Below, in pieces: positions 56,931-64,000 of a stretch of 64,000 nucleotides of DNA. Made by a program: the position numbers and the translations under genes. The notes below the pieces were generated by a model. The model was not told where the DNA came from. It searched no databases and saw only the letters and a program-made list of their open reading frames with translations. This DNA is from Ascaphus truei (lineage: Eukaryota; Chordata; Amphibia; Anura; Ascaphidae), in the NCBI GenBank assembly GCA_036426205.1, contig CM071569.1, positions 5,644,876-5,708,875 of the forward strand, read 5' to 3'. Within the stretch, counting starts at the first letter, position 1. Each line of letters begins with the position of its first letter.

Positions 56931-57259
56931 GGCTGCGGCCACAGTGACGCTGAGCGCGCTGGCGCTCGAGCTCGGTGCTCATCTTTCTTGGGGAATTTGT
57001 GGGCAGCCAGTTGTGTGCTCGGGGGGGGGGGGGTTAAGGGCGTGTCGGGGTGCACGGCCATGACATCACAGAACCACTCATGTGATGTGCCAGCGAGCAA
57101 CAAAAACAAATTTGCTTGTCTCTGCAAGCAGCTGAGGACCGTGCGCTCACAGGAACATGCACGTGCTCGCTCGAGCTGGACAACCATATTGCTAGCAATG
57201 TGTGTGATCGTGCTGTGCGCGAACATGTGCACACACTCAGCGTTACCATGGCCACAGCC
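56931..57259. mobile_element. PIF/Harbinger-like MITE nested in a hAT element
   Basis: The ends ggctgcggccacagtgacgc and the complement of gcgttaccatggccacagcc form imperfect 25-bp inverted repeats, flanked by TTA at 56928-56930 and 57260-57262. The interior is CpG-rich. The overlapping 114-codon minus frame has no domain. Confidence 0.75.
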
Positions 57260-57274
57260 TTAGGGAGCTTGGGA

Positions 57275-57570
57275 GAGCGAGAGAGACAGGAGTGAGAGCA
57301 TAGACAGGAGTGGGGGCAGAGACAGAAGGGAGAGCGTGAGACGGGAGGGAGAGCGGAGAGATGGGAGGGAGAGCAGAGAGATGGGAGGGAGAGCAGAGAG
57401 ATGGGAGGGAGAGCGGAGAGATGGGAGGGAGAGCGAAGAGATGGGAGGGAGAGCAGAGAGACGGGAGGGAGATCAGAGAGATGGGAGGGAGAGCGGAGAG
57501 ACGGGATGGAGAGTAGAGAGACAGGAGAGAGAGCGGAGAGATGGGATGGAGAGTGGAGAGACTGGAGGGA
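57275..57570. repeat. 20-bp purine minisatellite
   Basis: About 14 copies of gagagcggagagatgggagg with few changes, almost pure purine on the plus strand. Frames reading MGGRAERWEGERRDGRES-like repeats or their complement are artefacts. A weaker purine-rich stretch continues from 57700 to 57910. Confidence 0.9.
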
Positions 57571-57999
57571 GAGCTACAGCAGCCCACTCAGGTGGGGCCT
57601 AACATGGAAACTAAGCCCCACCAGAAGTTCAGCAATTTTCGTATTATCTGCGTGGGTGGGCTCCCTCAATCACCGCCACTTTACTACAGTACTGCATCAG
57701 GTAGGAATGGGAAGAGGAAGGAGTGAGAGAAGGGGGGCTGAGAGAGAAGTGAGACGAGAGAGAGAGACAGGAGGGGGAAGGAGTAAGGGATAGGTGCATG
57801 AAGTTGAGAAGTGTGTGGGGGAGAAGCAGGTGAGATGGGGAGATTGGGGAGAAGCAGATGAGGAGGGCACATGTGGGGGAGAAACTGCTGAGGAGGAGAG
57901 CATGTGGGGCCACACACTTGATCTACATTAAGCGTGTGGCCCCCGAAGCTTGTCAAACCTCAGCAAGTGGCCCCCAGTCAAAATAATTGTCCACCCCTG

Positions 58000-58514
58000 A
58001 TCTACAGAGTATCTGTATACTCTTCATGTGCCCAGAACTCCTCTTCCTTGGATACAATTTGGTAGCAAAGTAGCTTCAACATACACAAGAGCGTTGGCAA
58101 GCCTGTTATTTTAATGTTATGTGACGCCTGTCCTCATTCCTAATGTAATAAGGAGAATCATGTGGTCTATATCTTTGTGTCCCCCGGCCATTGAGCATGG
58201 GCAAGAAGAGGCGTGAAGTTGTAATTAATGTCCGAAACAAAACCTATTCTCCGGGTACAGGTACCTGATCTCTATAACAGCAGTCACATGATGTGCCTTA
58301 TTCACAAAGCTGCAGACTACAGTATTCACTTCAGTTGTACAGTATTAGGCTTTTCTAACTGAGCCTCGTCAGCTGATAAATGTGTTTATATACTTAGTAT
58401 TTATATATAGTACAGCATGCTCATTTTCACTGGGTGGACATCAACTTCTGTTTGTAACAGTTAGTATATGCTCATTGTTGGGCTTCCCGAAATCATAACA
58501 AATGTTATTTAGAC
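58000..58514. other. Unassigned DNA
   Basis: No gene or repeat family recognised. Confidence 0.35.
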
Positions 58515-58704
58515 CAAGGGTAGCTCAGTCGTATACTGGCCAACTCCAGTCCTCAAGGGCTACTTACAGGTAAAGTTTTAAGGATATCCCTGCTTCAGCA
58601 CAGTCTTCGACTGAGCCACTGATTCAGTCACCTGTGCTGAAGCAGGGATATCCTGAAAACCTGACCTCTTGGTTGCTCTGGAAGACTGGAGTTGTCTATC
58701 CCTG
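58515..58704. mobile_element. hAT-P MITE with 8-bp target duplication
   Basis: Flanked by atttagac (58507-58514) and gtttagac (58705-58712), 7 of 8 identical. The left terminus caagggtag is separated from ggccaactccag by a 14-bp insertion. Otherwise both arms are present. Confidence 0.8.
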
Positions 58705-59600
58705 GTTTAGACTAAGCTCTCTGCGTCAGCACCAGGAATATTGATGTGGGTATTATCCGAATAGCTGTGTGCCAGCACAGCTTCACTTCCTGCAGAATTA
58801 ACAAGACAAGTGCAGGTGACGGAGAGACAGGAAGAACATCAGATACACACAGCTTCAAATATTACAAGTACAGCACGCAGAGAAATGAATCCAAGCAGCG
58901 CTGTCTCTTCACAAGAGCCGCACGCCACAAAAACCAAAAACAGAAAATAAAGGAGAGGAAATGAAGCAGAAAAGTGAAAAAAAAAGCCAACCCCGAATAC
59001 GCTTGTGATTCTTTAGGTAAGAAGAGTCTGTGATTTATAGCGTTCTCTGCGGTGATCCGTCAGTGTCTTGTCTGTTCTAGGGCAGATGCTCTGCATCCAC
59101 CATTGTAATTAAAGAAACAAGGCTCACGGAGGCTGCAAAATGTTTTTCTTCCATTGCCGCGTGAGTTACTGTCTTACCATTCCCGCGAAGAGCACAATGA
59201 CAAGATAATGTAGGGAGCACGACCGTGGGCAACGTCCTTGGAGAAGGACGACGGATGTTGTCTTCTTTATCCCCCTTCCTAGCCCCAAATGTGCAGCCCG
59301 ATTTGTAGAAAATGATTTTGGTCAGTGTGAACGTGTTATATTTCTATGTAGCTTTTTTTTTTGGGGGGGGGGGGATGCTGCTGAAAGGAGCAGTCGCACA
59401 TACAGAAGTAACCTGACTTACTTTTGCGGAAGTTGCGGCTTAAAAAAAACGAAAAAGCTGCAGTGAAAGTGACAGCCCCCGGCATTGCTGTGGCTGGTCC
59501 ATTATTTCCGAATGGGACCCCCCGCAACGAGACTTCCCCATCCGAAGCAAAATTCAATCTGGCTACACCTGTAAGTGGCAATAATACATTACATTTATAA
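58705..59600. other. Unassigned DNA; possible repeat end near 59560
   Basis: No gene is recognised. The segment ending ctggctaca near 59567 starts TGTAGCCAGATTG on the minus strand and may be an LTR edge, but no other signals confirm it. A G run is at about 59361-59372. Confidence 0.35.
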
Positions 59601-59615
59601 TGTATGTATAATAAT

Positions 59616-59647
<32 letters not shown>

Positions 59648-59650
59648 ATA
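59601..59650. repeat. (TA)n microsatellite
   Basis: TA array with ata interruptions. Confidence 0.85.
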
Positions 59651-59653
59651 ATA

Positions 59654-60796
59654 GATGTAGCCAGGTTCCCTCTCTGCACAGCGGACCCCCTCCAGGTACT
59701 CACCGCGGCGGTCGGGAGTTGGGCGGTCGGTCGCGGGGGAGGTGCGGGGACGTGTGCGCGCATGGTGCGCGCCTCGGTAGCATGTGGGAGGGGTTGCCAT
59801 ATATGGTGCGGCGATTGCGAAGTCTCCGTCGGCTCGGCAGAGTGCAGGGCGCCGCCTTGATGTTTGTTGCGCATGCGCAGTACAGTTGCGCGACAGGATG
59901 GCCTCAGGGAGATCACGCAGGCGCAGTTATAGCGCGAGAACCCCCCACCAATGAGGAGACGGCTCTTGAAAGGGACTACAAGTCCCATGAGCCTCGAGCG
60001 CCCCACATGACGCCATGATGTGGGCCAGGGAGCCAATAGGGCTGCAGTATCTCCCTGCTCTGAGGGATTGATACATTTCGTGCGCTGAGCCCACGTTAGT
60101 CAAGAACGGGAAGAGCTAGGGGTAGGAGGTGAGTGCAGGGGTCTGTGACCCGCTACATTAGGCCAGCAGCCCCCTAGTCCCCAGTTAGGTCCTGAGTCAC
60201 CACTATAGCTTGTTGTGCTTCAGGGACAGGCCCTAGGTTAGGGATCCTGCCCCATTAGTGATATTGGCAGTTAGGGACACAGCGGACGCTGCGCTTCCCA
60301 CAAAGGGCTTGGGCTCAGGCCTATTCCATTGAGAGAGCAGGACTATCTCTAGGGTGGGATCGCCTCTGACGGATCCCCGCGCTGGGGGAAACCAGGATGT
60401 CGTGCAGGAGATCGGCGGACCCTTTGTGAAGATCTTTTAAAGCCCAGGTGCCATCGCACTGGGCAGGTATCGTTATAAGTGCACCAAAAGAGTACTCACA
60501 CATAGTGGCAGAACTGACCACGGGACAAGGGTATACTGTGGACACGGTGTGGGGGTACACGGTGGTGGGCCCGGGGTATATACTCCTAAGTGGGAGTGGA
60601 TGACATTGGGGACTGTAAAACCGGTGTGGGCTTATCACCCCTGGGAAGTAGTGTCACAAGGTTACATTGAGGTTGATGCATGTGTATTGTGTGATGTTAT
60701 CTGCATATAGTAAACCTGAGTTATATATACCTTTGGTTATGTGGTTAATATATGTGGGTCTTGTTTGGGGTACATTCTACACTCCTAGAATCCTAC
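59654..60796 (+). mobile_element. Putative LTR followed by a primer-binding site
   Basis: The right end cctaca (60796) is followed after four bases by TGGAGGCGCTG (60802-60812), the same primer-binding start seen at 54181-54197. The left end tgtagccagg at 59654 satisfies the TG...CA rule, giving about 1.14 kb. The true start may be closer. The 59690-60020 part is CpG-rich and has an NRF1-like gcgcatgcgc at 59869-59878. A second LTR and target duplication were not found. Confidence 0.4.
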
Positions 60797-60801
60797 ATAG
60801 G

Positions 60802-60812
60802 TGGAGGCGCTG
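60802..60812 (+). other. Putative primer-binding site
   Basis: TGGAGGCGCTG, starting with the TGG needed to pair with tRNA CCA. It agrees with the other two sites in the window for the first seven bases, then diverges. Confidence 0.4.
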
Positions 60813-61049
60813 TAAGGAAGATACTTTCAGAGGATTCACCCCAGGTTCCCATCAGCAGAGGCTCAGGCCTGTTTTGAACCTGCAGGTATATGCACCACAC
60901 CTGGTAACATATAGATTCCCCCTCACATGCACTCTATATGCGATTGGGGTAGGGGGAAAACCCGTTACATATATATATATGTGTATCTCGAAAGCTCGCA
61001 CAAATAAAAGCATTTCGTTAGCCACAGAACGGTATCATCTATTTATTTT

Positions 61050-61925
61050 TTGATAGTACTTTCTCGATTCTAAGATGCCATTGATTGTAAGATGCACCAT
61101 TCATTTAATAACAATTTCAGGGAAAAAAGAAACACAATATTAAATGTGCAGAAAAAATGTTTTTACTTACTTTCAATGCTGCCTCATAGTGGTCTTTTTG
61201 ATGAAATTTTAAGTGACAATTAGGGATCCCTTCTGTGCACATGGACACGCAATGACAACTTAAATGAAGGCACCTTCATCCTGTCATAGGGCGACAGCAA
61301 CCTCCTGTCCAGCACTACGGGCGCTGCGCTAAGGTTGGCAGCATCGCTTTCTAGGAACGTCATTCCGCAACGTACTGCTGCGACACACTTTATTCGAGCA
61401 AATACCCAGTATGTACCTGGCAGATACCTGGAATGCGCCGCTCCTCACCTCTGACAAGCCCCGTTGCATTTGCCTTCCCAGCCTGGGTTCATGCCTGGCT
61501 GACGGGCGGCTGATCTGTTAAATGATAATGATTAGGATTTAATAGGCTGCAATGCTTCGCGTGTCTACCAGATGGCATAAATTCATGAATTGTAATGCAG
61601 TATATATATACTGTGCAGTATTGCAGCCAGCGGGAATAAAATGCTTCAATCCCTGCCTGGAAAATAACTCAATGCACTCGGGCAGAAAACAGTCACAAAC
61701 CTCAATACACCCGGGTATACCCGAATTCGTGGGACTAGCCGAGCTCGAATAAAGTGTGTCGCCAGTGTAGGAGATCACCTGATCTTCAGTTGACTCGCAT
61801 TAGCAGCCGTATTGGTACAGGAACCACGCCCGTTTTTCAATTACATCGATTGTAAGACGCATCCCGATTTCAGAAATGGTAAAATGTGAAAAAAAAAGAG
61901 GGTCTTAGAATTGAAGAAATATGGT
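61050..61925. mobile_element. Terminal-inverted-repeat DNA element
   Basis: The left end tttctcgattctaagatg pairs imperfectly with the right end gtcttagaattgaagaaa. A subterminal block (gattgtaagatgcac / gattgtaagacgcat) occurs near both ends in the same orientation. No transposase frame survives in about 870 bp. The superfamily is not assigned. Confidence 0.45.
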
Positions 61926-61962
61926 ATATATTTATCGTCCCGCACTCTTGAGCCGAGACTAA

Positions 61963-62332
61963 GGCCAGCGCCATGGTCAAAAAGACAATGCTGGCCCGCG
62001 CTGAGGGGAAACATCATCCCTATTGAGCGCGGCTTTAGATGGCGCTTGCGGAGGCGTGAGCAGGCGTGTGGAATTGCAGCCGACAGCACAATTTCATTTT
62101 TCCTGCTGAGGGAAGCGCAGGGCCGGTCACGTGACCGCCAAAAGTCAATGGCAGTCCGTGACGTCGGCGCCATGACGTGGCGGGCTAGCCCCGCCTCCCG
62201 CCCCGCCTCCCGCCCAGCTCCCACCCGGGTCACAAGCGCGCACGCTGATGCGCATGAAGGGACACAAAAAAGCTCCTGCTTGAGCAGGAGAGCATGAGCG
62301 TCAGCGCTGTGAATATCACCATGTCCGAGGCC
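61963..62332. mobile_element. PIF/Harbinger-like MITE (370 bp)
   Basis: Flanked by TAA at 61960-61962 and 62333-62335, with ends ggccagcgccatggtc and the complement of caccatgtccgaggcc as imperfect inverted repeats. The interior is CpG-rich with GC-box-like repeats near 62190-62215 and a hairpin ctcctgct-tg-agcaggag at about 62271-62288. No transposase. Confidence 0.6.
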
Positions 62333-63120
62333 TAAGTCTCACACATGCGTGAGACCCCTCCTCACCTCTGTAGCAAGGAATCAGTGCTTGCAGAGGGGGG
62401 AAGCAGAGCCTGACGGGGGCAGGATGATATCAAATGGGGGTTGTGATGTTGGGAGAGGCGGGTCTGTGAGTCGGGGGGGTGAGTTAAGAACTGTGTCCTG
62501 TGCTCACCCGACACCGTGACATTTAACTACGGTTGCGTGAGACAGTGAGACACAGTCTTAATGTGTCAGGCTTGGAAGGGCTGTATATACAATACATATA
62601 TGTGAATATAAGTGTACAATATACTATATTAAAGTGCCTTAAAAAAAGTACAGGTACTGTGCCGACTAGAAAAAAGCCTATATTTACTCAATATTGTTGC
62701 AAAGCTGTGTTTTAGAAAATTTCTAAAGTTTATACAACAGTTATCATTTAAAAGATTATACAAACTCTCCAAAGCATTTATTACCACGGAAACATTAAAA
62801 ATGTTAAAATGATTTACAACAATTCTTGTTTGATTATTTTTTTTTAAACAATGTTACTGCCTATACTGTATGTAGCAAATGAAAGATGACACTACCAAGT
62901 GCATTTGGTCCTACGAATGACAAGCTCTTTAAAATATGTGACTTGTGTAAGCAGCCCTCATACTGTATACTGCAATATGAAATTTAGAAAGGGTGTGATA
63001 TATTAGTATGCATTATTATGGCACATCACACATGAGAGGGAATAAGTGCAGTAAATGGCAGTGCATGGTCACAATGGTTGGTACAGTAAGAACGACTGTG
63101 GGTGTGGGACAGAAGCCATG
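62333..63120. other. Unassigned DNA
   Basis: No gene, RNA gene or repeat family recognised. It carries several TACTGTA/TACAGTA heptamers (62864, 62961, 63082). Confidence 0.35.
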
Positions 63121-63440
63121 ATTCCAGGCTATTGAAATGCTTCATTTAAGAGGAGTTTTAAGATTTGACTTAAAGGTGGGGAGAGAAGTTGCTTGGCATA
63201 TACTGAGTGTGAGGGCGTTTCACAGGTAAGGGGCAGTGAGGGGAAAGGTCCAAGGCGAGAGAGCAGTAGGGGTGAAAGGATTGGAAAGGAGACAGTTCTG
63301 AGTAGAGTACAGGAGACAGGCAGGGCGTAGCGAGAGATTAAAGCTGATACTGTATGTAGGGAGGAGCAGATGAGGGGAGAGCCTTAAAGGAAAGGAGGAG
63401 ATCTTTGTAGGTTGGGGAATTGGTAAATATCAGGCAAAGT
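63121..63440 (-). pseudogene. L2-like LINE ORF2 C-terminal fragment
   Basis: The minus strand encodes DLLLSFKALPSSAPPYI and then frameshifted C-terminal residues, matching FKALHSSAPPYIS of the 28291-28926 copy. A TACTGTA heptamer at 63348-63354 is a 5-bp insertion relative to that copy. The 3' UTR is not present. Confidence 0.75.
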
Positions 63441-63453
63441 TGTATAGCTGATG

Positions 63454-63454
63454 A

Positions 63455-63485
<31 letters not shown>

Positions 63486-63499
63486 TGTGGTGTGTGTTG

Positions 63500-63530
<31 letters not shown>

Positions 63531-63554
63531 TGTGTATATATATATATATATATT
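63454..63554. repeat. (TG)n then (TA)n microsatellite
   Basis: TG repeats with a few ggtg interruptions (63454-63532) followed by TA repeats. The Val/Cys-rich frames are artefacts. Confidence 0.9.
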
Positions 63555-63804
63555 GAAAAAAAGGAAGAATATAAAAAAGAGAGAGAAGATGAGAAAGTGC
63601 TTATATGTTTTTTTAAAAATGTATTTAAAATCAGAAACGGTTTGTGTGATCCCCTATGGGGAGCTATTTGGAGGTAGCATGAAAGCAGTGCCTTGAGGCG
63701 ACTCTTTATTCTAGGCATCTCAGTAATTTGGATAAACATTTGGCCCTCTTGGTTGTAAGGCATGAGGGGGGATTGGTTTAATGGCTGGCAAGACTAAGGT
63801 TTGG

Positions 63805-63829
63805 ATATATATATATATATATATATACA
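63805..63829. repeat. (TA)n microsatellite
   Basis: Short TA array. Confidence 0.8.
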
Positions 63830-63899
63830 CATACAGGTATATATAATTGTAATATTTTTTATTGTGGTTAGATTTACATAATATAATTATGGTTAATTA

Positions 63900-64000
63900 C
63901 TTAAAATTGTGCACACATGCGCGAAACGCGTCAGAGGTCTCTCTCACTCATTCTTGTGTGATACCATGTTGCTGGTGGTTCATTAAAGGACACTTTTTTC
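63900..64000 (+). repeat. Interspersed repeat with cgaaacgcg core, running off the window
   Basis: Contains catgcgcgaaacgcgtcaga and a terminal gttcattaaagga, the same core-then-attaaa layout as the 54780-55110 repeat in the other orientation. It is cut by the window end. Confidence 0.45.

Larger units (their letters stand above)
56844..57999. mobile_element. hAT-like element with nested insertions
   Basis: The left end (gggggggcaacatacggccc, gggccacatgtggccc) and the right end (aagtggcccccagtc, ttgtccacccctg) are related inverted termini of the kind ggggtggcaac-ggcc found in hAT/Charlie elements. The interior holds a Harbinger MITE and a purine minisatellite. The 8-bp flanks are not preserved. 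No transposase was seen. Confidence 0.5.

Noticed and set aside
56888..57232. 114-codon minus-strand frame
   Set aside because: It overlaps a CpG-rich MITE and a G run and has no recognisable domain.

Overview
The window looks like vertebrate nuclear DNA, most probably from an anuran amphibian. The grounds are decayed L2/CR1-type LINE 3' ends ending in 'tatataaataaag' tails, a tRNA-derived SINE with an L2-like tail, hAT and Harbinger-type non-autonomous DNA transposons, Ty3/gypsy-like LTRs and several satellites. The assignment to frog rests on recalled repeat families and was not searched. I found no convincing host protein-coding exon, rRNA or tRNA gene, CRISPR array or prokaryotic feature. 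The longest open frames (439, 472 and 285 codons and similar) lie inside tandem repeats and are artefacts of repeat periodicity.

Layout. 1-6 kb: unassigned DNA, one repeat carrying an octamer/STAT motif pair (called R1 here), a 522-bp hAT-like element with an 8-bp target duplication, and two copies of a palindromic hAT MITE (called hAT-P). 6-8.4 kb: two LINE fragments (one with recognisable reverse transcriptase motifs) and a 24-bp minisatellite. 10.3-11.1 kb: an L2 3' end split by a 365-bp palindromic insertion with a 15-bp target duplication. 16.3-20 kb: an LTR-like fragment, then a 46-bp satellite (about 52 units) enclosed by inverted repeats of about 70 bp, then a second copy of the 365-bp family. 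21-25.5 kb: L2 fragments, an LTR-like segment and a solo LTR with a perfect 5-bp target duplication. 25.9-26.8 kb: a 38-bp satellite whose unit contains a hairpin. 27.85-30 kb: a long inverted duplication (arms about 0.4 kb) around a spacer holding an L2 fragment and a G-rich block. 31-32 kb: L2 3' ends. 33-35.5 kb: a 23-bp satellite (about 107 units). 36-48 kb: MITEs, a SINE, R1 copies, purine-rich minisatellites and LTR/L2 fragments. 49.1-49.6 kb: a long CT tract broken by an assembly gap. 50.7-54.7 kb: an L2 reverse transcriptase pseudogene, an LTR with primer-binding site, and a decayed gypsy gag next to another LTR with primer-binding site. 55-64 kb: hAT-P and Harbinger MITEs (one nested in another hAT), a putative third LTR with a related primer-binding site, a larger terminal-inverted-repeat element, and L2 and microsatellite DNA.

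The genes do not form a pathway; the window is a record of mobile-element activity. The most unusual signal is spread over the whole window. The heptamers TACAGTA and TACTGTA occur about 50 times by eye, against roughly 8 expected for equal base frequencies. In three places, comparison of related L2 copies shows the motif arising as a 5-bp insertion at or next to a TA dinucleotide. That is the footprint expected from excision of a Tc1-like transposon with CAG termini, although no such transposon was seen here.
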